In this document: positions 44,192-53,152 of the stretch, piece by piece | Layout: every line of letters starts with the position of its first letter | Numbering within the stretch: the stretch's first letter is position 1 | Assembly (NCBI GenBank): GCA_016930375.1 | Contig: JAFGGU010000035.1 | Coordinates: 1 to 64,000, forward strand | Direction: 5' to 3' | Source of the DNA: Bacteroidales bacterium | Lineage (GTDB): Bacteria; Bacteroidota; Bacteroidia; Bacteroidales; UBA10428 | Length of the DNA: 64,000 nucleotides | Position numbers and translations under genes: made by a program | The notes under the pieces: generated by a model | Told to the model about the DNA's origin: nothing | Seen by the model: only the letters and a program-made list of their open reading frames with translations | Databases searched by the model: none

Positions 44192-44294
44192 AAAACCCTG
44201 TCAGCGGTGAGATTTGGCCTGGCGGGTGGAAAACCCTGACAGCGGTTGGTATATCTAAAATCTGAAATCTTCAATCTGCAATCTTAAATTTAAA
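44192..44294. repeat. 17-bp direct repeats and AATCTG heptads before the ABC gene
   Basis: Two 17-base copies, AAAACCCTGTCAGCGGT (44192-44208) and AAAACCCTGACAGCGGT (44230-44246), differ by one base and start 38 bases apart. Then comes another 7-base-period tract, AATCTGA AATCTTC AATCTGC AATCTTA (about 44261-44288), running almost to the ATG of the first ABC ATPase. The operon continues through this 139-base gap, so it would be in the mRNA. Confidence 0.75.
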
Positions 44295-45221
44295 ATGGTA
44301 TCAATTAACATAAACGGTGTAGATAAGTCCTACGGTCAGGTCAAAGCAGTGCAGCAGGCTTCTTTTGAGGTTCCCGGGAATTGCCTGTTCGGGTTGATCG
44401 GTCCGGACGGTGCGGGTAAAACCACATTGTTCAGAATGATCACAACGTTATTGATCCCTGACCAGGGTAATATATCCGTTTTTGGATTTGATACGGTCAG
44501 AGACTATCGCAAGATAAGGTTGTTCACAGGGTATATGCCGGGCCGGTTCTCATTGTACCCCGATCTGACGGTAGGGGAGAACATCTCCTTTTATGCCACG
44601 ATCTTCGGGACCACCGTGAAGAAAAACTACCACCTGATCAAACCGGTTTATTCCCTGCTGGAACCTTTTCGTGACCGGCTGGCCAGTAATCTGTCCGGTG
44701 GAATGAAACAAAAGCTGGCGCTTTGCTGCGCCCTGATCCATAATCCGAAATTGCTGGTGCTGGATGAACCCACCACAGGTGTAGATGCGGTATCGAGGAA
44801 AGAATTCTGGGAGACACTGCATCAACTGAAAGATTCCGGTATGACCATACTGGTATCCACGCCTTACATGGATGAGGCAGCCCGGTGCGACAGGATTGCC
44901 CTTATGCAGGCAGGCAGGATCATGGATCAGGATACGCCCGGGGAAATTCTTTCAAAGTTCAGGGTACCGCTTTTCGAGATCCGTGCCAATGACAGGTTAG
45001 GAACTTTGGAAATACTTCGCTCCATTCCGGAGATTAAGCGGGCTTATCTTTTCGGCCAGTATATTCACATTGCCACTGATTCTGAACGTCATGGTGCGGA
45101 ATGGCTGAAAACACAACTTTCAAACCGTGGAATTGCCAATGTTAAGATTACACCGGTCGTGGCCGATTTTGAAGATTGTTTTATCGATGCTGTTGAAAAC
45201 TATACAACTCACCGGACATGA
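44295..45221 (+). CDS. ABC transporter ATPase, first subunit
   Basis: A 308-residue ATP-binding protein of a drug/efflux-type ABC-2 exporter. Walker A GPDGAGKTT is at 36-44, the signature LSGGMKQK at about 136-143, Walker B LLVLDEPTTGVD at about 154-165, and an H-loop-equivalent STPYMDEA near 190, where the usual His is replaced by Pro in the STP(Y) pattern common in this group. A C-terminal extension of about 90 residues follows. Its stop overlaps the next ATPase start (ATGA). In E. coli YbhF the two ATPase halves are one protein; here they are separate genes. Confidence 0.93.
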   Translation: MVSININGVDKSYGQVKAVQQASFEVPGNCLFGLIGPDGAGKTTLFRMITTLLIPDQGNISVFGFDTVRDYRKIRLFTGYMPGRFSLYPDLTVGENISFYATIFGTTVKKNYHLIKPVYSLLEPFRDRLASNLSGGMKQKLALCCALIHNPKLLVLDEPTTGVDAVSRKEFWETLHQLKDSGMTILVSTPYMDEAARCDRIALMQAGRIMDQDTPGEILSKFRVPLFEIRANDRLGTLEILRSIPEIKRAYLFGQYIHIATDSERHGAEWLKTQLSNRGIANVKITPVVADFEDCFIDAVENYTTHRT

Positions 45222-45949
45222 ACCAGCGCAAGACCATTATATCAGTAAATAATCTGGTGAAGAAATTCGGCGGTTTTGTCGCCAATGACAATCTGACCTT
45301 TGATGTGCATGAAGGTGAGATTTTCGGTTTTCTGGGTGCCAACGGTGCAGGGAAGACCACAGCCATCCGGATACTTTGCGGTCTGTCATATCCCACATCC
45401 GGTAAGATTCTCGTATCCGGTTTTGATGTGTATACACAACGGGAAGAGATCAAAAGAAATATCGGGTACATGAGTCAGAAATTTTCCCTGTATGAAGACC
45501 TGAATATCCGCGAAAACATTCGTTTCTATGGCGGCATTTACGGCATGTCATCTTCGGCAATCCGCAGAAAGACCGATGAACTGATTGAGGAACTCGATCT
45601 GTCCGACATAGCCGGCACGCTGATCAGGGACATACCCCTGGGCTGGCGTCAGAAAGTGGCCTTTTCCGTGGCAGTTTTCCACGAACCCAAAATCGTATTC
45701 CTCGACGAACCAACAGGTGGTGTTGATCCGCTTACCAGGCGCCAGTTTTGGGAACATATTTACAGGGCTGCCGCCAGGGGCATAACGGTATTCATTACAA
45801 CACATTATATGGATGAGGCGGAATACTGTGAACGAGTTTCCATTATGGCTGAAGGCCGCATTGAAGCACTGGATTCACCCGAGAACCTGAAAAACAATTA
45901 CGGTGTAAAAACTATGGATGAGGTGTTTTTAAAAATTGCGAGAAAATGA
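45218..45949 (+). CDS. ABC transporter ATPase, second subunit
   Basis: A 243-residue ATP-binding protein with Walker A GANGAGKTT at 40-48 and Walker B IVFLDEPTGGVD at about 160-171, plus the H-loop ITTHYMDEA near 193. The signature region reads IPLGWRQK in place of LSGGQ. This altered form is usual for the second ATPase half of YbhF/RbbA-type transporters, so the protein is probably functional as a heterodimer with the preceding ATPase. It overlaps the upstream gene (ATGA) and the downstream permease (ATGA, 45946-45949) by four bases each. Confidence 0.93.
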   Translation: MNQRKTIISVNNLVKKFGGFVANDNLTFDVHEGEIFGFLGANGAGKTTAIRILCGLSYPTSGKILVSGFDVYTQREEIKRNIGYMSQKFSLYEDLNIRENIRFYGGIYGMSSSAIRRKTDELIEELDLSDIAGTLIRDIPLGWRQKVAFSVAVFHEPKIVFLDEPTGGVDPLTRRQFWEHIYRAAARGITVFITTHYMDEAEYCERVSIMAEGRIEALDSPENLKNNYGVKTMDEVFLKIARK

Positions 45950-47052
45950 AAGAGTTTCTGGGATTCGTTAAGAAAGAGTTTATTCATATATTCCGGGATA
46001 GCCGTACCCTGGTGGTGTTATTTGGATTGCCTGTGGCCCAGATTCTGATTTTCGGGTTTGTCATTCAGAATGAAATCCAGGATGTAAGGATTGCCATCCA
46101 TGATAAATCCAAGGATCCTGTGACTTTCGATATCACCAACAAATTATTGTCATCCGGATTTTTCAGGCTTGAAAAATACCTTACCTCGGAAAAGGAAACA
46201 GAGACTATTTTTAAAACAGGCAGGGTCAGAGAGGTTATCGTATTTGATGATGATTTTGCCGAAACCCTTAAAAGGGAAGGAACTGCAGGTATCCAGTTGC
46301 TGGCAGATGCTTCTGATCCCAATTCTGCGAGGATGATCGTTTCCTACACACAAGCCATAATAGCAACTTACCTGAAGGAGTTGAACCGCGATCACCAGCT
46401 TCCCCTGATCATTGAGCCCCGTGTCAGAATGATGTACAATGCCGATCTGAAGAGTGCATTTATGTTCGTGCCCGGAACCATGGCCCTGGTCCTGACCCTG
46501 GTATCAGCCATGATGACCTGTATAACGATCGTCCGCGAAAAAGAGACCGGAACCATGGAAGCCCTGCTGGTGTCTCCCCTGAGGCCTGTTCAGATCATTG
46601 CAGGCAAAGTCACGCCCTACATACTCTTATCCTGCATCAATGCTGTTGTTATTCTCATCCTCGGGTATTTCATTTTTCAACTTCCCATTCGCGGCAGTTT
46701 ATTGTTATTGTTCGGGGAGACCATATTATTTATTTCCCTGGCCCTTTCCCTGGGGATCATGATTTCAACCATGAGCAAAACCCAGGTCGTTGCCATGTTT
46801 TTCTCTGCCTTCGTTCTGTTACTGCCGACTTTATTGCTATCCGGCTTTATTTTCCCCATTGAGAACATGCCCAAAGTACTGCAGTGGCTTTGTTATGCCA
46901 TGCCGCCGAAGTATTTTATCACCATTTTACGGAGTGTAATGCTCAAAGGAACAGGTATAGCGGAGGTATGGAGGGAGACATTGGTTTTGACCGGAATGTT
47001 GGTTTTTTTCATCAGTGTGAGTGCAGTCCGTTTCAAGGTTCGATTACAATAA
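45946..47052 (+). CDS. ABC-2 type permease, first
   Basis: A 368-residue membrane permease of the ABC2_membrane_3 (YbhS/YbhR) type. A first helix (about 20-40, LVVLFGLPVAQILIFGFVI) is followed by a large extracytoplasmic domain (about 45-170), then five helices in the C-terminal half with the conserved EKETGTMEALLVSPLRP loop near 197-213. It has the usual DSR motif at the start (HIFRDSRT). It is coupled to the ATPase gene by a four-base overlap. It forms a heterodimer with the next permease. Confidence 0.92.
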   Translation: MKEFLGFVKKEFIHIFRDSRTLVVLFGLPVAQILIFGFVIQNEIQDVRIAIHDKSKDPVTFDITNKLLSSGFFRLEKYLTSEKETETIFKTGRVREVIVFDDDFAETLKREGTAGIQLLADASDPNSARMIVSYTQAIIATYLKELNRDHQLPLIIEPRVRMMYNADLKSAFMFVPGTMALVLTLVSAMMTCITIVREKETGTMEALLVSPLRPVQIIAGKVTPYILLSCINAVVILILGYFIFQLPIRGSLLLLFGETILFISLALSLGIMISTMSKTQVVAMFFSAFVLLLPTLLLSGFIFPIENMPKVLQWLCYAMPPKYFITILRSVMLKGTGIAEVWRETLVLTGMLVFFISVSAVRFKVRLQ

Positions 47053-47064
47053 CCCGCCGAATCC

Positions 47065-48186
47065 ATGAGAACAATTTTATATATTATTCAGAAGGAATTC
47101 AAACAGGTATTCAGAAACAAGACCATGCTCCCGATGATCTTTGTTTTACCCTTTGTTCAGTTGCTGATACTGGTAAATGCAGCGACCATGGACATGAAAA
47201 ACATTGACATGATCGTTGTCGACATGGACCTTTCAACATCCTCCCGCAGTTTAATCGAGAAGTTTTCGCATTCTCCCTTTTTTACTTTGCTGAAAACTAC
47301 TTTCTCCGTTGATGAGGCTGAAAACAGGATGCTGGAAAATGAAACGGACATGATCCTTGTCATTCCCGCCGGATTTGAGCATGAATTGTACGGGCAGGGT
47401 GCGACCAGCCTGCAGATCCAGGTAGATGCCATCAACGGGATGACAGCAGGCCTGATCAATGGCTATGCTACCCAGATCATCAACGGTTATACTTTGGAGC
47501 TGCTTTCAGAAACAGGCAGAAACGCACTGATCAACCTGATTCCGAAGAACATCACCGTTAATCATAGTTTCTGGTACAACAGCGAATTGGAATTCAAGCA
47601 TTACATGGTTCCGGGTATATTAACCATTCTTCTTACCATTATAGGTATGTTTCTGGCATCCCTGAACCTGGTTCGGGAAAAGGAAATGGGAACGATTGAG
47701 CAGATCAATGTCACACCAATACGTAAATATCAGTTTATCATCGGCAAGCTCGTCCCTTTCTGGATCATTGCCATGTTTGAACTGGCGTTCGGCCTGGGAA
47801 TCGGGAAACTCCTTTTTAATATTCCCGTCGAAGGAAGCCTTCTTCTTTTGTTTGCCTATGCTGCATTATACCTCGTTGCCGTTTTAGGGATGGGACTGCT
47901 GATTTCAACCCTGTCACAAACCCAGCAGCAGGCCCAGTTTCTGAATTTCTTCGTTTTGGTGACCTTTGTGATGATGAGCGGCATTTTCACCCCTGCTGAA
48001 AGTATGCCTCACTGGGCGCAGGATTTGAACACAATCAATCCGCTTGCATACTTCATGCGGGTAATCCGGATGATATTGCTGAAGGGATCTGAATTCAGGG
48101 ACGTAGCAGGCGATTTTCTGGCAATCGCCATCATGGCTGTAGTGCTCACGGCGCTGGCAACCTGGAGGTACAGGAAAATTGCATGA
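47065..48186 (+). CDS. ABC-2 type permease, second
   Basis: A 373-residue permease paralogous to the one before, with the same plan: helix about 20-42, large outer domain, then five helices. The loop EKEMGTIEQINVTPIRK (about 210-226) matches the family, and FKQVFRNKTMLP is near the N-terminus. It ends the efflux operon (tetR, tolC-like, hlyD-like, two ATPases, two permeases). The gap to the previous gene is 12 bases. Substrates of such systems include drugs, cations and other small amphiphiles; none can be named here. Confidence 0.92.
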   Translation: MRTILYIIQKEFKQVFRNKTMLPMIFVLPFVQLLILVNAATMDMKNIDMIVVDMDLSTSSRSLIEKFSHSPFFTLLKTTFSVDEAENRMLENETDMILVIPAGFEHELYGQGATSLQIQVDAINGMTAGLINGYATQIINGYTLELLSETGRNALINLIPKNITVNHSFWYNSELEFKHYMVPGILTILLTIIGMFLASLNLVREKEMGTIEQINVTPIRKYQFIIGKLVPFWIIAMFELAFGLGIGKLLFNIPVEGSLLLLFAYAALYLVAVLGMGLLISTLSQTQQQAQFLNFFVLVTFVMMSGIFTPAESMPHWAQDLNTINPLAYFMRVIRMILLKGSEFRDVAGDFLAIAIMAVVLTALATWRYRKIA

Positions 48187-48189
48187 CAA

Positions 48190-48296
48190 AGCCACGAAGT
48201 GCCTGCCTGCCGGCAAGGCAGGGCTTAATATGAATAACCGTGGGTGCAACCCACGGATAATCCAATCTAGCACTCCACAAACCTGAAGGGGTTGAA
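48190..48296. repeat. Second cluster of REP-like palindromes
   Basis: A near-palindrome built on CCTGCCTGCCGGC (48202-48222), a CCGTGGGT-GCA-ACCCACGG hairpin (48238-48256) and a CCTGAAGGGG unit (48282-48291) lie directly after the efflux operon. The last two are the same types as at 101-120 and 21-31. The remaining gap to 48505 is AT-rich; a short dyad (TCCATTTTATGGA) and no clear promoter are seen in it. Confidence 0.7.
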
Positions 48297-48505
48297 TTTC
48301 AATTTTTCTTTACTCCATTTTATGGAATTTTTATTACCGGATCATCTTATTAGTAAATACAAGACATTCAGAAATGATCTTACACTGAGGATTAATAAAA
48401 ATTCATAAATAGAATACATTGGCATTTATTTTGTAACTTTTTTATATATTTACGGCTCACAACAAGGTAAATGCAGGTTTTAAACAACTTAACAAATAAA
48501 CCAGT

Positions 48506-48733
48506 ATGAACAGAGATTCACTTCCCAGCATGATGACGGTGGTGGGGTTTTTGGTAGCTGCCTTGTTTGTGGTTTTCGGACTATATGTTATCTTTGCCAA
48601 ACCGATGCAAAACATACCCCGTGAATTCCGAAACATTTTCGGCTATATTGTCATAGGGTATGGCGTCTTCAGATCGGTCATTATATATCAGAAACATAAA
48701 GAAAGAAAGGATGCAGACGATGAGAACGAATAG
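48506..48733 (+). CDS. Small two-helix membrane protein
   Basis: A 75-residue protein with two membrane helices (about 9-31 and 43-58) and a Lys/Glu/Asp-rich cytosolic tail. The spacing of the helices, a FRNIFGYIVIGYGVFRS loop and helix, and its place at the head of a PstS-TPR-ExbB operon suggest it is a real gene. Its 3' end overlaps the start of the PstS-like gene by 14 bases. I do not recognise a family with certainty. Confidence 0.72.
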   Translation: MNRDSLPSMMTVVGFLVAALFVVFGLYVIFAKPMQNIPREFRNIFGYIVIGYGVFRSVIIYQKHKERKDADDENE

Positions 48734-49670
48734 CATATCCGTTGTCACTATGCTGGTGCTTTCTTTATGGCTTTCAGCATCGTGCAAAAAGTACAGTGAG
48801 AAGCAAGTGAACAAGGAAACCGCAACAGGCGGCAGCATTAGTATTGCTGTGGATGAGGCCTATCAGTTGCTGGCTGATTCTGAAATCGCTGTGTTCGAAA
48901 GCCAGTACAAATATGCACATATCAAGGCCATCAGCGCTTCCGAAGACAGCATACTCAAACTCTTTCTTGCTGATTCGGTAAGGCTGATGATTACAAGCCG
49001 CAAGTTAAACGCCAATGAGGAAGTTTTCCTGAAAGAGAAACTGGTTGTACCGCGTACCACGCTGATAGCCTATGATGGCCTTGCATTTGTTGTCAACAAG
49101 GCCAATCGCGACAGCTTTCTTCGTTACAACACAGTTAAAGACATTTTCGGCGGCACCACTGATAACTGGAAGGATATCAATCCACGCTCCTCGCTGGGCG
49201 GGATCCGGGTTGTATTTGACAACCAGGGGTCCAGCAATGTACGGTATATCATGAAAAAATTCAGTATTTCCGAATTGCCGGATTATTGTTATGCCGCCAA
49301 TTCCAATCCGGCCGTGATCGATTATGTCGAAAGCCATCCCGAAGCGCTGGGTATCATTAGCGTGAACTGGATTAGCGACCCGGATGATTCTATCACACAC
49401 GCGTTTCTGGACCGCATCAAGGTAATCGGGGTGACCCCTGAGTTTTATTCGGAAGGGGATGACTATTTCACACCTCACCCGGCTTATATTGCTGATAAAT
49501 CCTATCCCTTCATTCGTGAAGTTTATACCATCTCCCGGGAGACATTCACCGGGCTTGGACGCGGATTTATTCAGTTTGTGGCCGGTGACCAGGGACAGCG
49601 GATCATATTGAAAGCAGGGATGGTCCCTGCAACTATGCCTGTAAGAATAGTTCAGATAAAAAAAGAATAG
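48720..49670 (+). CDS. PstS-like substrate-binding lipoprotein
   Basis: A 316-residue lipoprotein with lipobox LSASC (about Cys22). The periplasmic-binding fold resembles PstS phosphate-binding proteins: TTLIAYDGLAFVVN, VKDIFGGTTDNWKDINP, VFDNQGSSNVRYIM and GRGFIQFVAGDQGQ are the usual landmarks. The phosphate-pocket residues are not clearly all kept, and there is no PstCAB transporter here, so phosphate binding is unproven. The start at 48720 follows AAGAAAGG at a good distance; an ATG at 48711 is also possible. It overlaps the small membrane gene and is 27 bases ahead of the TPR gene. Confidence 0.82.
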   Translation: MRTNSISVVTMLVLSLWLSASCKKYSEKQVNKETATGGSISIAVDEAYQLLADSEIAVFESQYKYAHIKAISASEDSILKLFLADSVRLMITSRKLNANEEVFLKEKLVVPRTTLIAYDGLAFVVNKANRDSFLRYNTVKDIFGGTTDNWKDINPRSSLGGIRVVFDNQGSSNVRYIMKKFSISELPDYCYAANSNPAVIDYVESHPEALGIISVNWISDPDDSITHAFLDRIKVIGVTPEFYSEGDDYFTPHPAYIADKSYPFIREVYTISRETFTGLGRGFIQFVAGDQGQRIILKAGMVPATMPVRIVQIKKE

Positions 49671-49697
49671 ATTGTTTACCTTTAATATGTACTTAAA

Positions 49698-51494
49698 ATG
49701 AAACCTATAGCTATTTTATGGAGTTGCCTTTTCGCATTGAATGCATGGAGCCAGGATCTGAGCACTGCATTGAAACTCTCAAACAGTCAACAGTATGAGG
49801 AAGCGGCGAAGGTTTTTGAGGAATTGGTTAAAACGAATCCTGCCAATGGGGATATTTATTATTATTATGGTGAGACACTGATCAAGGATTATCTGTCGGA
49901 TACGTTTTCAAATTCACTGGATGAATATGCCAGAAAGGCTGAAACCTTATTCCAGACAGGTATAAAACAAGCCCCGGGCAATGTATTGAACCAGATCGGA
50001 ATGGGTGCAATTACCCTGCTCAGGACGAGTGACACCACAAAGGCATTGCCTTATTTCGCCGCTGCAGAAGCAGCTGTTCCGTTGAAACTTAAGAAAAAAG
50101 AATTCACGCCGGATAAAGCGGTTATACTTACTAAACTGGCCACTGCCCAGTTATTTGGCAAAATCATCAACTACAAGAAGACCTTCAATTATTTAAACAG
50201 GGCCAAGGTGATCAACCCGGCTGATCCGGAAATCTATCTTGCCACCGGCGATGTTTATCTGAAACAGAATGATGCTTCTAATGCTTTGGTGAATTATAAC
50301 CAGGCTTTGATTAAGGATCCCAAATCACCCAAGCCCAAGATCAAGATTGGTAACATCTATATGCGGGTCCCGAACATTAATGCTGCACGTCCTTATTTCG
50401 AGGATGCGCTGGCCATTGATTCCACCTACGCTCCGGTTTACAGAAGTCTGGGTGAACTCTGGACAATGGCCGGCCGGCACGACCTGGCGAAATCCTATTT
50501 TAAAAAGTATGTGACAATGTCGGGTAACTCCGCTCCTGCCATGGTCCGGTACGGCAACTCCCTGTTCCGGTCAAAGGATTACGCCGGCGCCCTTGAAGTT
50601 ATCGAAGAGGTTCTTAAAGTGGACAACACCCGAAATTACCTCAACAGGCTTGCTGCATACAGCTGCTATGAAAAGAAACCGCAGGACCTGGAAAAGGGAC
50701 TCCAGTACATGGAAACTTTCCTCAAGAATGCCAATCCCGATAACCTCATCACCAGAGACTATGTTTATTACGGACATCTGATGTACAAACTGGCCACCGC
50801 CAATGATGATTCCATCATGCTCAACAAGGCTTTTGAACAACTCAAGAAGGCTTATTCCATGGATGAGTCCGACAAGAATCTGCTTACCGAGATCGCGATG
50901 AACAATTACTATAACCGCAGGTACAAAGATGCGATTGAGTTGTTAAAAATGAAGGCCGCGAAGGGCTGGGCCGGTAAAAACGATGCCATGACTGTCGGTA
51001 AGTGCTATTATCAACTCAAAGATTTGACCAATGCTGATAAAGCATTTAGCGAAATTATTGCCAGCGATCCTGATAATATAGAAGCACATCTTTTCCTGGC
51101 TCGTACCTATTCGCTGATGGAAAACGATCCTGTTGAGGGCCGGGCAGCTCCTAAGTTTGAAGCCATGATTAAGCAAATAGGTACCAGAGGTGACGAATTC
51201 AAGCAACCATTGTATGAAGCCTATAAATATCTAGCATACCATAACTATCAGGCTGGCAGATCCGAGGCTGCTCATTCATGGTATGATAAATGGCTTAACC
51301 TTGATTCGAATAATAAGGAATGGCAGGTAAATGCGTTACGGGGAAAGGCTATGATTGACTTCAAAAGAAAAGACTGGGTTTCTGCAAGAGATGATTATAA
51401 CAGGGTTCTTGCCATTGATCCGAACAACGTGGAAGCTAAAAAGTTTGTCACTGATCTGACCAAGATAATCAATGCTGAAAGAAATCTCCGGTAA
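49698..51494 (+). CDS. Exported TPR protein
   Basis: A 598-residue exported protein (signal peptide 1-18, NAWSQ) made of about a dozen tetratricopeptide repeats. Clear repeat units include EEAAKVFEELVKTNPANGD, ASNALVNYNQALIKDPK, NAARPYFEDALAIDS and SARDDYNRVLAIDPN. TPR arrays bind proteins or peptides; the partner is unknown. It stands between the PstS-like gene and the ExbB-ExbD-ExbD-TonB genes, a gene neighbourhood that I recall as recurring in Bacteroidota. About 150 bases with a possible promoter separate it from exbB. Confidence 0.88.
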   Translation: MKPIAILWSCLFALNAWSQDLSTALKLSNSQQYEEAAKVFEELVKTNPANGDIYYYYGETLIKDYLSDTFSNSLDEYARKAETLFQTGIKQAPGNVLNQIGMGAITLLRTSDTTKALPYFAAAEAAVPLKLKKKEFTPDKAVILTKLATAQLFGKIINYKKTFNYLNRAKVINPADPEIYLATGDVYLKQNDASNALVNYNQALIKDPKSPKPKIKIGNIYMRVPNINAARPYFEDALAIDSTYAPVYRSLGELWTMAGRHDLAKSYFKKYVTMSGNSAPAMVRYGNSLFRSKDYAGALEVIEEVLKVDNTRNYLNRLAAYSCYEKKPQDLEKGLQYMETFLKNANPDNLITRDYVYYGHLMYKLATANDDSIMLNKAFEQLKKAYSMDESDKNLLTEIAMNNYYNRRYKDAIELLKMKAAKGWAGKNDAMTVGKCYYQLKDLTNADKAFSEIIASDPDNIEAHLFLARTYSLMENDPVEGRAAPKFEAMIKQIGTRGDEFKQPLYEAYKYLAYHNYQAGRSEAAHSWYDKWLNLDSNNKEWQVNALRGKAMIDFKRKDWVSARDDYNRVLAIDPNNVEAKKFVTDLTKIINAERNLR

Positions 51495-51560
51495 TTGCTC
51501 CGGATTTCACTGATACTGTGTTAATTTGTCATTTAAACGTTTAATTTTGTTCATAGAGAA

Positions 51561-51590
51561 TTGAATATCTAAAGTATTTTACTTTCTTTG
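51561..51590 (+). promoter_or_regulatory. Possible promoter ahead of exbB
   Basis: TTTCTTTG (51583-51590) matches TAnnTTTG except for the second base. A TTG (51561-51563) lies 19 bases upstream, an ideal spacing. It is 53 bases before the exbB ATG. A single mismatch leaves this uncertain. Confidence 0.4.
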
Positions 51591-51643
51591 TATGCGATAT
51601 TTACAATAAACTATTATTAATACACTTAAAATAACTATTGATT

Positions 51644-52453
51644 ATGAAAGGACAATCTTTAGCTGAAGCACTGAAATCTGCTTTTGTTTTGGTGGTTATG
51701 GTGCTGTGTTTGGTGGCCGGTTACCTCATCTGGAAAATGGTAATGGGTAATCCAATTAACTTCGAAGGTGGCAATCCTGAGGGGACTCCATTGCAAAACA
51801 ACTTCCTGGGGATTATTTACAAAGGTGGTTATATTGTTCCCATTCTGATGGCAGTGAATTTAATTCTTATCACCTTTATTATTGAAAGGTACATCAGTTT
51901 ATGGCGTGCCAAGGGACGCGGCAACCTGAATTCGTTTGTCCGTAATTTACGTGATCTTCTGAATAGCGACAAAATTGAAGAAGCCGAAAAACTTTGTGAC
52001 AAACAAAAAGGTTCACTGGCCAATGTAATGAAAGCCGGACTTCACAGGTACAGGGATCTCCAGGCCGACAAATCCTTGATGAATGACCAGAAAGTGCTGG
52101 CGCTTCAGAAAGAACTCGAAGAAGCTACTGCGCTTGAATTGCCTGTTTTGTCGCAGAATCTTGTCATCCTGTCCACCATTGCCTCCATCTCCGTGCTGAT
52201 CGGGCTGATCGGAACGGTTCTTGGTATGATCCGTGCATTCGGCGCTCTGGCAACCAGTGGCGCTCCTGATGCATTGGCCCTGGCAACAGGTATTTCCGAA
52301 GCCCTTGTTAACACTGCTTTTGGTATTACCGGTTCCACCCTGGCTCTGATTTTCTACAACTATTATCAGACCCGTGTTGACAGCATGACTTTTAAAATTG
52401 ACGAAGCTGGTTTCAGTCTTGCACAGACCTTTGCTTCTTCGTTGAAAAAGTAA
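51644..52453 (+). CDS. exbB: ExbB/TolQ-type proton channel subunit
   Basis: A 269-residue MotA/TolQ/ExbB membrane protein. A first helix at about 12-32, a second near 62-82, and the paired C-terminal helices at about 165-190 and 210-235 carry the channel signature LSTIASISVLIGLIGTVLGM (about 174-193) and TAFGITGSTLALI near 225-237. It forms the proton-driven motor that energises TonB. The first helix before the usual three is common in Bacteroidota. The ATG at 51644 starts it; the in-frame TTG just upstream is not used. It is followed by exbD after 58 bases. Confidence 0.93.
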   Translation: MKGQSLAEALKSAFVLVVMVLCLVAGYLIWKMVMGNPINFEGGNPEGTPLQNNFLGIIYKGGYIVPILMAVNLILITFIIERYISLWRAKGRGNLNSFVRNLRDLLNSDKIEEAEKLCDKQKGSLANVMKAGLHRYRDLQADKSLMNDQKVLALQKELEEATALELPVLSQNLVILSTIASISVLIGLIGTVLGMIRAFGALATSGAPDALALATGISEALVNTAFGITGSTLALIFYNYYQTRVDSMTFKIDEAGFSLAQTFASSLKK

Positions 52454-52511
52454 GTTTTATATCATTTGATAATGGGACGAATAAGTTTGTGGAATAATTA
52501 AATCTGGAACG

Positions 52512-53141
52512 ATGGGAAAAATTAAAATGGCTAAAAATCCGCCTAAGATCGATATGACTCCGATGGTGGACTTGTTTTTCCTTCTGCTTATCTTTTTTAT
52601 TTTGACGGCCACATTTCGTCCACAGGAAGCTGTTGCGGTTGATACGCCGAGTTCAAATTCGAATACGACAACCCCTGAATCGCATGTCATTACACTTACT
52701 GTCTCCAAAGACAATTTGGTATTCTTTAACATTGATAACGGTACCGACTCCTCGGAACATCTTCGCGCCAAGGTTTTGCAGGCAATGGGAAGTCAGTACA
52801 GCATCAGGTTTACACCTGCTGAGATCAAAAGATTCGAAGCACTGAATTCCTTTTCTCTGCCAATTGCTAAGATGAAGGACTGGCTCGATGCTAAAGATGC
52901 GAAAACACGTGATGCCATGCATACCGGATTGCCCATGGATTCCACGGACAACCAGCTTTTGATGTGGATAAGATTTGCCCGTCAATATTATCCCGATTTC
53001 GAGGTTGCCCTCAAAGGTGACCGCGATGCGGACTACAAAGAGGTGAAGAAGGTGATCGATATCCTGCAGGATAATAATGTGAATAAATTCAATCTCACCA
53101 CGAACCTCGAGGCTGATAAAGTTACTCTGGATAATATTTAA
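52512..53141 (+). CDS. exbD: ExbD-type motor subunit (paralogue 1)
   Basis: A 209-residue ExbD-type protein. A single membrane helix (about 18-40) contains the essential Asp20 in DMTPMVDLFFLLL, the proton-carrying residue of this family. A periplasmic domain follows. An extra helical insertion of about 60 residues (about 105-165) distinguishes it from short proteobacterial ExbD; this is typical of the phylum's long form. It is 11 bases from the second exbD. An alternative start at residue 6 (MAKNPP) is possible. Confidence 0.92.
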   Translation: MGKIKMAKNPPKIDMTPMVDLFFLLLIFFILTATFRPQEAVAVDTPSSNSNTTTPESHVITLTVSKDNLVFFNIDNGTDSSEHLRAKVLQAMGSQYSIRFTPAEIKRFEALNSFSLPIAKMKDWLDAKDAKTRDAMHTGLPMDSTDNQLLMWIRFARQYYPDFEVALKGDRDADYKEVKKVIDILQDNNVNKFNLTTNLEADKVTLDNI

Positions 53142-53152
53142 TGACATAAAAA

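Noticed and set aside
45218-45949. The second ABC ATPase as a non-functional relic
   Set aside because: The altered signature is normal for YbhF/RbbA-type second halves, and Walker A, B and the H-loop are intact.
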